DNA of 5,021 nt from Candidatus Bipolaricaulota bacterium (GTDB lineage: Bacteria > Bipolaricaulota > Bipolaricaulia > RBG-16-55-9 > DRXL01), in the NCBI GenBank assembly GCA_023512665.1, contig JAILZC010000095.1, forward strand, positions 1-5,021, given 5' to 3'. Shown in pieces: positions 1-5,021 of the stretch (position 1 is its first letter; each line of letters starts with the position of its first letter). The position numbers were made by a program, and so were the translations under genes. The notes under the pieces are model-generated. The model searched no databases and was not told where the DNA came from. It was given only the letters and a program-made list of their open reading frames with translations.

Positions 1-137
1 GTTACAAGTGGTAGTAACTCGCGGTAATAATGGGTCAGGTCAATACCAACTCGTTCTTCAAGAGCTACAGACTGATGAATATCCTCTTTGCCACTAACCC
101 ACGCCCAAGCGGGATCTTCTTGTGAGCCGTGCTGCTT
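1..137 (-). pseudogene. Possible partial or decayed reading frame at the left edge
   Basis: On the minus strand the frame is open from a TGA at 140-138 to the window edge, giving about 45 codons. The translation looks protein-like (for example WVSGKED, then ALEERVGIDLTHYYREL), and G is common at first codon positions, as in real genes. No ATG, GTG or TTG lies in this frame inside the window, so it has no visible start and may be a frameshifted remnant. G+C is about 47%, well below the genes to the right, which could mean transferred or decaying DNA. A 31-codon + strand frame ending in TAA at 95-97 competes with it. I do not recognise the protein. Forty-five open codons can arise by chance, so confidence is low. 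Confidence 0.2.
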
Positions 138-156
138 TCACATCCACCAGACACGC

Positions 157-185
157 TTGCTCTAGCTGCCCAGTCGCTTTACAAT
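157..185 (+). promoter_or_regulatory. Sigma70-like promoter of pgsA
   Basis: A -35-like TTGCTC (157-162) and a -10-like TACAAT (180-185) are separated by exactly 17 bases. Transcription would begin about 7 bases after the -10 box, at or next to the A of the ATG at 192, which implies a leaderless mRNA. No purine-rich ribosome binding site precedes that ATG. The box match and spacing are seen directly; promoter activity and the start point are inferred. Confidence 0.55.
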
Positions 186-191
186 AGCTCC

Positions 192-731
192 ATGAATTGG
201 CCCAACGGTCTCACGTTGCTCCGTATCGTTTTGATCCCGGCGATTCTCTACTTTGTGCTCGTTCCTGGGCCACACTTTGGAATGATCGCTCTGGGGCTCT
301 TCGCCCTGGCCGCGCTCACCGATGCCGCCGACGGGTATCTCGCCCGCTGGCGACGAAACGAGACGAATCTGGGAAAGTTCGCCGACCCCATCGCCGATAA
401 GATTTTAATAATCTCGGTGCTCTTGGCGTTCGTGCAGCTTCAAGAAATCTCTGCAGTTCCCGTTATCGTGATCATCGCGCGGGAGTTCTTAGTGACCGGG
501 CTGCGCACGGTGATCAGCACCCAAGGGGTGGTGCTGGAGGCGAGCCTGTGGGGCAAGCTCAAGACGCTCTCCCAGATTGGGCTTGTGTTTGTGCTGCTCA
601 GTCAGAGCGCGTTTCCCTGGGACGCCGAAGGCGTGAAAGCTGCGCTTATTCCCATCGTCGTCGCCGTGACGGTGATCTCAGGGGTCGAGTATTTCTATCG
701 CTTTCGCAAGCTCCTGCGCAAGCTCTCGTGA
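192..731 (+). CDS. pgsA: CDP-diacylglycerol--glycerol-3-phosphate 3-phosphatidyltransferase
   Basis: This 179-residue integral membrane enzyme transfers phosphatidyl from CDP-diacylglycerol to glycerol-3-phosphate, giving phosphatidylglycerophosphate, the committed step to phosphatidylglycerol and cardiolipin. The full CDP-alcohol phosphotransferase signature is present: D44, D47, G48, A51, R52, then G61, D65 and D69, matching D-x2-DG-x2-AR-x8-G-x3-D-x3-D. These aspartates bind the metal ions and the substrate. The N-terminal NGLTLLRI motif, AREFLVTGLR (96-105) and WGKLKTLSQ are typical of PgsA rather than of other family members. Hydrophobic segments at about 7-24, 30-43, 71-95 and 140-170 are the expected membrane helices. 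The start at ATG 192 gives the usual family length and begins at the conserved N-terminus. A GTG at 129 in the same frame would add 21 unconserved residues and include the promoter, so I rejected it. The gene converges on the large minus-strand gene. Confidence 0.95.
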   Translation: MNWPNGLTLLRIVLIPAILYFVLVPGPHFGMIALGLFALAALTDAADGYLARWRRNETNLGKFADPIADKILIISVLLAFVQLQEISAVPVIVIIAREFLVTGLRTVISTQGVVLEASLWGKLKTLSQIGLVFVLLSQSAFPWDAEGVKAALIPIVVAVTVISGVEYFYRFRKLLRKLS

Positions 732-739
732 ACTTAGCC

Positions 740-794
740 CCCTCACCCCTAATCTCCCCTCTCCCTCCGAGGGGAGAGGGGACAGGGGTGAGGG
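740..794. repeat. Long palindromic repeat between convergent genes, possible bidirectional terminator
   Basis: The outer arms 740-750 and 784-794 pair perfectly over 11 bp. After a small internal loop (751-754 against 783), the inner arms 755-766 and 771-782 pair over about 11 bp plus one G-U, closed by a 4-base loop (CCGA). It lies between the pgsA stop (729-731) and the stop of the large minus-strand gene (832-830). Neither side has a T-run, so it is not a classical intrinsic terminator, but a stem of this length could stop or stabilise both transcripts. The CCCTCACCCC / CCCCTCTCCC wording resembles intergenic palindromes dispersed in many bacterial genomes. A further GGAGAGGGG copy at 808-816 repeats 773-781. 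Confidence 0.7.
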
Positions 795-829
795 TGAAGA
801 GGGGCTTGGAGAGGGGTCTGTCTCAGCAA

Positions 830-3800
830 TTACGGCCCCACGGTGATCGTCTTGCGCGCCGTGCCGGTTTCGCCGTCGTTGTCTGTGACCGTCAGCGTCA
901 CGGTGAACGTGCCCGCTTGGGCAAAGACATGCTCGACGATGACCCCCTGGGCGTCTGTCGTCCCGTCGCTCTCGAAATCCCATTCGTACTTGACGATCTG
1001 TCCGTCGGGGTCGAAAGACTCGGACGCGTCGAAGCGCACGGCCTCGCCGACTTTAGGACGCTCCGGCGAGAAGGTGAAGTCAGCTACGGGCGGGAATTTG
1101 ACTGTTCGAGGGCGCTCCGCCGCCCCAAAGTTCACGGTGATGCGTTCTTGGGCTTTCAGCTCGACCGTAACTTCTGCTGGAGTTGTCGGCGAAAAATCTT
1201 TGGGGAGGCTGCGCGCATCGAGCGCAACGGTGTATTTCCCCGGGAGCAGTTCGCTGAAGGCGAAGCGCCCCTCGGGATCGGTGCGCTGATCGCGGGTCTT
1301 GCCCGTCTCATCCGTCAAAAAGACCCGCACGGAGCCAAGCCCTTGCTCGGCAGGGTCGAGTTGGCCGTTGCGGTTCTCATCGTTGAAGACGAGCCCTTCG
1401 ATCACCGCAACTTGGGTAAGGGGGATTTCAGTCTTCACTGTCTGCCCGGCGACGATCCGAATTGCCTTCGGGGGCGCTCCGATGAGACCCGTGGGAAGTC
1501 CTTCGATCTTCAGCTCGTAAGTTCCCGGCTCCATCGGAGGAAATCGGAAGAACCCCTGCGCGTCGGTGCGGGCCTTCTCGTTGCCCAGCGTGAGGATGAG
1601 ATTCTTCGGCCCGGTCTCGCCGGGGTCGCGCTGACCGTTACTATTTTTATCTATAAAGACGAAGCCCTCGACGCGCCCATTGACGACCACAAAGGGGATG
1701 GTCGCGTCAAACTGGAGCGCGACGGCGAGCGCGAAGCTGAACTCTCGCGTGCCGGAATCGAGAAAGCCGATCAGCCCTGAGAAAAACAGCGTGGCGATCC
1801 CCAGGCGCGCTTGGAGGGCCGCGCTCAGATCGAAACGGTCATTCAAGCGCGTCCACCCGAACCGCACCCCCAAGGGCCGGCGCAACAGTTCCAACCCCGC
1901 AGCGGTCACCAGCGAGCGACTGAGCAATACCCCGGAGAGCAGGTCTACCTCAGAGCGGTGCTCGAAGCCCAGCGAGGCCCGCAGCTCCGACAGTTTCAGG
2001 GAAAACTCGCTGCCCACCGTGCCAAAGCCCGTGTCCGTCGCGGCGATAGCGTTCAAGACGCGCGCTTGCTCGGTGAAGACGGAAATAGCGCCAAGCTTGC
2101 CGATGGGCTGAGTGGCTTGAATGGTGAAGGAGAATCGTGAGAGATCCGTAGGGGGCAGCGGCCCGAGGCCGACGAGCGTGCTGTAGACAGTAGAGATCCG
2201 AAACGTCGGCAAGATCTCAGAGAGTTTTAGGCTGAGAAAGGCGCGGGCCTGTTGGCGGGTCAGCGTCTGCTGAAGCGGATCGTTGGCGACGTTATTGCGG
2301 ACGCGCTCGAAGCTCAACCCCAGCGAAAAATTCGTCGTAGAGAACGCTTGGAAGATGGCGATCCCCTGCTCGTCGCGGCGGTCGCCCACAAAATCTCGGC
2401 CCGCCCGCACAACCTGCGCCGAGATCAAGAAATCTCCCATGCGCAGCTCACTCCCCATGCGCAAGGCCGAATCGCGAACGCTCCCGTCTTGGAGAGTGAG
2501 CCCGCCCTCGACGGTCGTGGCGCTGCCGCCGGGGATCTGCCATCGGATTGTGCTCAACAGTGTCGTCGTCAGGGAAGAGCTGGAGCCGACCAGCACTGCT
2601 TGACCAACTGTGACGCCGGGGAGGAACGAGCCTTGCCCCTCGGCCCCAACGCAGAAGAGAAACGACGCACTGCAAAACGCTTCAGCGATCACCGTGAACA
2701 CAACGGGGGTTGTATCAATCGTCACGGTGATCTGCCCGACGGTGCTGAAGAGATGGACGAACGACTGCCCTGGGGAGAGCGTAATCGTGCCCGACCCAGC
2801 GATGGTGACCGTGTGGGGTGCGAGGCCGACGTTGCGGAATCGGATGGGCTGGTTGAGGCTGACGGTCACGCTTGCCGGAAGGTCTGCGGGGTCGTCGGTG
2901 ATAAAAAGCTCGGCTTCGGTGAGGGTGCGCTGGGCAGCGACGGCAGCGAGCGAGAAGCGCGTCAACCCCGGACGCAGGGTGACCTGGCCGCCTCGCCCAG
3001 AGAGCGTTGCCAGAGAATTGACCGGCAGGTAGAGATCGCCGATGGCGAAGCCTACGGGCTTCACGTCCAGGGCGAACAACAGCGTGTTCAGCTCGAAGAG
3101 GTTTTGGATATCTAGTATATAAGAAATTCTGTTCTCCTCGTCTTGGGGCCTAGCCCCCTGGCTCCCTAGCGCCCTTCCTCGAGCAAGATCAGGCAGTGGC
3201 CCCCATCTGTACTCCGCTCTCTCCGCCGGACGCCTGAAAAATGTCCCGCGGCCGCTCAGAGTCTGTCGGAATACGATATCCTGCACGGTCACGATAATAC
3301 TAGAAGAGATCAAAGCCCCGTTGCTGACGGTGACAGAGAAGATACCGGAGACGGGAAAGACGAAAGAGCCGCTCGCCCCCGCAGGGATGCTGAGCGGGGG
3401 CCGCCCGTCGGAGACCGTTATGGTGATCGTTCCGGCGCTTGTGTTGCCTAGAGTGAGAGTTCCGCCGACGGCGAGGCGGACGGCGGGCCGGTCTGGCAGC
3501 AGCGCGCCCCCGGATTCTCGGATAGCGACGAAAGCCCCCGCGATAAACCCCGTCTGGCCATCAAACTGAGACTGTATTTGAGAGGGGATCGTGAGGAAGA
3601 GCGAGCCGCCTACTTCGTGGGGCAAGGGCGGCAGGACTTCCAGCACGGCCGTCGCTTCGGCAGAGACGTTGGCGAATCTTTTGGAGATGGCTTGCAGGGT
3701 GACGCGCTGGCGCACCGGCGGCGTGTCCTTGGGCACTGAAACTTCTATCAGAATCTCGCGGCGCTCGCCGACATCTAAAGAAATCTCGTCCGTCGGCGCT

Positions 3801-4342
3801 CTCACTCTGAGAGCACTCTGAGCAGAAAACGCCACGCGATCCGGCACGTTGCCCCTGTTGCGCACGAGAAAGACGAGAGTCTCGACGCTGCCCGGCTCGA
3901 CCGTCTTGGCCGGGGGAGCGATCAGTTCGAGGCCGGGGGATTCTTTCACCGTGACCGTCACGCTCGCTTGGCTCGTCAGGGACGGGTTCTTCCGCGAGCG
4001 GGCTTTGAGCGTGACGCTCCCCTCTCCCGCGCGAGCTCTGATACTCACGAAGATGCTGACGAAGACCGTCTCTTCAGCATTCGGCTCCAGCTCAACCGGC
4101 TCAGGCGTCCCCAGCGGCTCAAGCCCCACAGAGATTTCCAGAGAGAAGTCAAAAGTATCTCTTGTTGGGCTTATATTTTTCACGCGAAACGGGAGCGTGA
4201 GAGCATCGCCGGGGCTGGCGGGCGGCGGGGCTGGGGGAGGGGTAATGACCGCTTGGCCGATACCCAGCCAGCCCCATCCCAGGACGGCCAGCCCAATCAG
4301 CCCGACGACCCTACCGAGCGTGTGCGTTTCGAGGCGCTGCAT
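830..4342 (-). CDS. Giant secreted surface protein: NEW3-like Ig domains, probable beta-barrel, SdrD-B-like repeats, PKD
   Basis: The gene encodes 1170 residues in one uninterrupted frame. A signal peptide spans 1-31 (basic start, hydrophobic 12-29, likely cleavage after GQA), followed by a proline-rich linker (35-44). Residues 44-134 and 138-237 look like NEW3/APHP-type Ig domains. Residues 245-885 are rich in short alternating amphipathic strands with little helix, like an outer-membrane barrel; GDLYLPVNSLATLSGRGGQ at 435-453 is typical of such regions. This stretch is interrupted by two cupredoxin-like segments (283-355, 485-555). Two SdrD-B-like domains follow (886-980, 981-1075), each with a VFxDxNxNGxxDxxE loop. 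A PKD domain (1084-1170; YEWDF at 1119-1123, TVTDNDG) ends the protein, with no obvious sorting tail. The start at 4342 places the signal peptide at the N-terminus. An in-frame ATG at 4378 would add 12 residues and lies upstream of the predicted transcription start. It may be an intimin-like or usher-like outer-membrane protein, or an adhesin. I know no named family for the whole; function unknown. Confidence 0.9.
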   Translation of the reverse strand: MQRLETHTLGRVVGLIGLAVLGWGWLGIGQAVITPPPAPPPASPGDALTLPFRVKNISPTRDTFDFSLEISVGLEPLGTPEPVELEPNAEETVFVSIFVSIRARAGEGSVTLKARSRKNPSLTSQASVTVTVKESPGLELIAPPAKTVEPGSVETLVFLVRNRGNVPDRVAFSAQSALRVRAPTDEISLDVGERREILIEVSVPKDTPPVRQRVTLQAISKRFANVSAEATAVLEVLPPLPHEVGGSLFLTIPSQIQSQFDGQTGFIAGAFVAIRESGGALLPDRPAVRLAVGGTLTLGNTSAGTITITVSDGRPPLSIPAGASGSFVFPVSGIFSVTVSNGALISSSIIVTVQDIVFRQTLSGRGTFFRRPAERAEYRWGPLPDLARGRALGSQGARPQDEENRISYILDIQNLFELNTLLFALDVKPVGFAIGDLYLPVNSLATLSGRGGQVTLRPGLTRFSLAAVAAQRTLTEAELFITDDPADLPASVTVSLNQPIRFRNVGLAPHTVTIAGSGTITLSPGQSFVHLFSTVGQITVTIDTTPVVFTVIAEAFCSASFLFCVGAEGQGSFLPGVTVGQAVLVGSSSSLTTTLLSTIRWQIPGGSATTVEGGLTLQDGSVRDSALRMGSELRMGDFLISAQVVRAGRDFVGDRRDEQGIAIFQAFSTTNFSLGLSFERVRNNVANDPLQQTLTRQQARAFLSLKLSEILPTFRISTVYSTLVGLGPLPPTDLSRFSFTIQATQPIGKLGAISVFTEQARVLNAIAATDTGFGTVGSEFSLKLSELRASLGFEHRSEVDLLSGVLLSRSLVTAAGLELLRRPLGVRFGWTRLNDRFDLSAALQARLGIATLFFSGLIGFLDSGTREFSFALAVALQFDATIPFVVVNGRVEGFVFIDKNSNGQRDPGETGPKNLILTLGNEKARTDAQGFFRFPPMEPGTYELKIEGLPTGLIGAPPKAIRIVAGQTVKTEIPLTQVAVIEGLVFNDENRNGQLDPAEQGLGSVRVFLTDETGKTRDQRTDPEGRFAFSELLPGKYTVALDARSLPKDFSPTTPAEVTVELKAQERITVNFGAAERPRTVKFPPVADFTFSPERPKVGEAVRFDASESFDPDGQIVKYEWDFESDGTTDAQGVIVEHVFAQAGTFTVTLTVTDNDGETGTARKTITVGP

Positions 4343-4355
4343 CGCAAAACCACTT

Positions 4356-4385
4356 GATTTTAAGGGGGTTGGCGCCATTGGCCAA
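4356..4385 (-). promoter_or_regulatory. Promoter of the large surface-protein gene
   Basis: Read on the minus strand, TTGGCC (4385-4380) and TAAAAT (4361-4356) are separated by 18 bases. The predicted start of transcription is near 4349, only about 7 bases before the ATG at 4342-4340. There is no Shine-Dalgarno sequence in the short interval, so the mRNA would be nearly leaderless. The -35 box is weak. The proximity to the signal-peptide start supports choosing 4342 rather than upstream starts. Confidence 0.4.
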
Positions 4386-4441
4386 GGACGGCAGCCTATG
4401 GCGTACCGCACCTTTGTCCCTGGGTCGTTGGGGTGAAAAAT

Positions 4442-4471
4442 TTGCCTTCGAGGGGGGGGAGGCTCTAGAAT
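4442..4471 (+). promoter_or_regulatory. Promoter of the HU gene with a G8 run in the spacer
   Basis: TTGCCT (4442-4447) and TAGAAT (4466-4471) are separated by 18 bases, of which 4452-4459 are eight consecutive G. Transcription would start near 4478-4480 and give a leader of about 85 bases. The boxes resemble those proposed for pgsA and for the large minus-strand gene. Together with that gene's promoter this makes a divergent control region of 222 bases (4343-4564) between the two start codons. Confidence 0.5.
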
Positions 4472-4493
4472 ATGGGCATTGGAGAACCAGATG

Positions 4494-4544
4494 GACAGCT
4501 CTCCTCTGCCGGCACGAGGGCTGTCTGTCGGGTTTATCACAGAC
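4494..4544 (+). promoter_or_regulatory. Two overlapping leader hairpins upstream of the HU gene
   Basis: Hairpin 1 pairs GACAGC (4494-4499) with GCTGTC (4520-4525) and, past a 3-base bulge, CCTC (4503-4506) with GAGG (4516-4519). Its loop contains the self-complementary TGCCGGCA (4507-4514). Hairpin 2 pairs GTCTGT (4523-4528) with ACAGAC (4539-4544). The two share bases 4523-4525 and cannot form fully together. Hairpin 2 ends 3 bases before the ribosome binding site, so the choice of fold could affect translation. Pairing is seen in the sequence; any regulatory role is inferred. Confidence 0.35.
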
Positions 4545-4547
4545 TAC

Positions 4548-4556
4548 AAGGGGGGT
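4548..4556 (+). promoter_or_regulatory. Ribosome binding site of the HU gene
   Basis: AAGGGGGGT ends 8 bases before the ATG at 4565. It is a purine-rich Shine-Dalgarno-like sequence, with G in place of the usual A of AAGGAGGT. It decides between the start at 4565 and an in-frame ATG at 4472, which has no such site, overlaps the predicted promoter and would add 31 residues unlike any HU N-terminus. Confidence 0.65.
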
Positions 4557-4564
4557 ATTGTGCC

Positions 4565-4888
4565 ATGAACAAGGCGGAGTTGGCAGAGTTGGTAGCCAAG
4601 CAGACCGGGCTGAGCAAGAAGGCGGCCAAAGAGGCCGTGGACGCGATGTTCAACACGATCTCCAAGACGATGTGCGACGGGGAACCCGTGAGAATCACGG
4701 GCTTCGGGACGTTTGAGGCCCGGGCGCGCAAGAGCTCGATGCGCATCAACCCGCAGACGCGCCAGCGCATCATGGTCGCCTCGAAGGCTGTGCCGGGCTT
4801 CCGCGCCGGGCGCGAGCTCAAAGATATGGTGCGCAAGAGATTGAAGGTCGTCGAAGCCGGCGGCAAGCTCACGGTCAAGCGCGGCTAA
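4565..4888 (+). CDS. hup: HU/IHF-family DNA-binding protein with a basic C-terminal extension
   Basis: The product is a 107-residue histone-like nucleoid protein that binds DNA as a dimer, bends it and helps compact the chromosome. The N-terminus MNKAELAELVAKQTGLSKK and the helix to about residue 38 form the dimerisation part. The family signature ITGFGTFEAR occupies 44-53. The DNA-binding arm follows, with RINPQT at 60-65, where P63 is the proline that intercalates between base pairs in HU and IHF. The final conserved block is AVPGFRAGRELKDMV (75-89). The usual RxGRNPxTG arm is altered here: SSMRINPQTR lacks the first arginine and both glycines. Typical HU ends near residue 90; here about 17 more residues, several of them lysine or arginine, end in LTVKRG. 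The gene is transcribed alone and divergently from the large surface-protein gene. HU rather than IHF is preferred from general similarity, but the two cannot be separated with certainty. Confidence 0.93.
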   Translation: MNKAELAELVAKQTGLSKKAAKEAVDAMFNTISKTMCDGEPVRITGFGTFEARARKSSMRINPQTRQRIMVASKAVPGFRAGRELKDMVRKRLKVVEAGGKLTVKRG

Positions 4889-4927
4889 ATAGTTCTGAGT
4901 TTACGAAATTCCGGCTCAGCAGATGAA

Positions 4928-4945
4928 AGCCCGCTGGAGCGGGCT
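4928..4945 (+). terminator. GC-rich hairpin after the HU gene, possible terminator
   Basis: AGCCCGC (4928-4934) and GCGGGCT (4939-4945) pair perfectly over 7 bp around a TGGA loop, 39 bases after the HU stop. It is followed by GGGGG rather than T, so it is not a standard intrinsic terminator for HU. Read on the minus strand the stem is followed by TTTC, which would be a weak terminator for a gene entering from the right. Confidence 0.4.
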
Positions 4946-4954
4946 GGGGGAGTA

Positions 4955-4976
4955 GGGGCGAACGGCCGTTAGCCCC
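4955..4976. terminator. Second hairpin after the HU gene
   Basis: GGGGC (4955-4959) pairs with GCCCC (4972-4976). After a G-A mismatch, AAC (4961-4963) pairs with GTT (4968-4970) around a GGCC loop; AACGGCCGTT is itself a perfect palindrome. It lies 9 bases after the first hairpin and has no T-run. The two stems may act together as a transcript end or 3' stabiliser, or the palindrome could be a protein-binding site. Bases 4977-5021 beyond it show nothing I can assign. Confidence 0.3.
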
Positions 4977-5021
4977 AACACCTGTATCTTATAAACAAAT
5001 GACCCTGCCGACGAATTAAAC

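Noticed and set aside
2..97. A 31-codon + strand frame ending in TAA at 95-97, possible tail of an upstream gene
   Set aside because: Too short to judge, and its codon pattern is less coding-like than the opposite strand frame.
129..191. Upstream GTG start for pgsA adding 21 residues
   Set aside because: The extension contains the promoter boxes and is not like the PgsA N-terminus; the ATG at 192 gives the family length.
678..983. A 101-codon minus-strand open frame across the convergent intergenic region
   Set aside because: Most of it translates the GC-rich palindrome into a low-complexity Ser/Pro/Glu/Gly string and it overlaps the tail of the large gene in another frame.
548..1780. A 410-codon + strand open frame overlapping the end of pgsA and the large minus-strand gene
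   Set aside because: It is antisense to clear SdrD-B and PKD coding sequence. Its translation is arginine-rich and low in hydrophobic pattern, and it runs through the palindromic repeat. Long antisense frames are expected in GC-rich genes.
2440..2470. Near-repeat encoding LRMGSELRMGD in the large gene
   Set aside because: Only a four-residue repeat occurring twice, too short to be a meaningful tandem repeat.
2252..3115. A 287-codon + strand open frame
   Set aside because: It lies wholly antisense to the middle of the large gene and its translation shows no recognisable domain or membrane pattern.
4343..4540. N-terminal extension of the large gene to an ATG at 4540
   Set aside because: It would cover the HU promoter and leader and bury the signal peptide behind 66 residues.
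4537..4878. A 113-codon minus-strand open frame opposite the HU gene
   Set aside because: It is the antisense shadow of a gene with an intact HU signature.
4917..5020. Minus-strand frames entering from the right edge that could be the tail of a converging gene
   Set aside because: Two different frames are open for about 16 to 34 codons before stops, and nothing favours either one.

Overview
The window is about 5 kb of GC-rich bacterial DNA (the first ~120 bases are only about 47% G+C and look different from the rest). It carries three well-supported genes: pgsA on the + strand (192-731), a very long gene for a secreted multidomain surface protein on the - strand (4342 to 830, 1170 codons), and an HU-type DNA-binding protein gene on the + strand (4565-4888). 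The host cannot be named with confidence. A signal peptide followed by a long stretch of alternating amphipathic beta strands suggests an outer-membrane barrel, and therefore a two-membrane (Gram-negative type) cell. The lack of Shine-Dalgarno sequences in front of two of the three genes suggests frequent leaderless starts. An uncultivated candidate-phylum bacterium would fit, but this is inference.

Layout. Bases 1-128 hold no complete gene; a minus-strand reading frame without a start codon runs off the left edge. A sigma70-like promoter at 157-185 sits so close to the pgsA ATG that the transcript is probably leaderless. pgsA and the giant minus-strand gene converge, and the 98 bases between their stop codons hold a long perfect-arm palindrome (740-794). 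The giant gene starts from its own promoter at about 4356-4385. It is divergent from the HU gene, whose promoter (4442-4471) has a run of eight G between the -35 and -10 boxes and drives a leader of roughly 85 bases with two mutually exclusive hairpins. After the HU stop codon two GC-rich hairpins precede about 45 bases without a recognisable feature.

The genes do not form one pathway. PgsA makes the precursor of phosphatidylglycerol in the inner membrane and HU is a nucleoid protein; both are housekeeping. The giant protein is the unusual part of the window. It has, in order, a signal peptide, two NEW3-like Ig domains, a probable beta-barrel region interrupted by two degenerate cupredoxin-like repeats, two SdrD-B-like domains with EF-hand-type calcium loops, and a C-terminal PKD domain. 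It is probably a cell-surface or outer-membrane protein, but its function is unknown.
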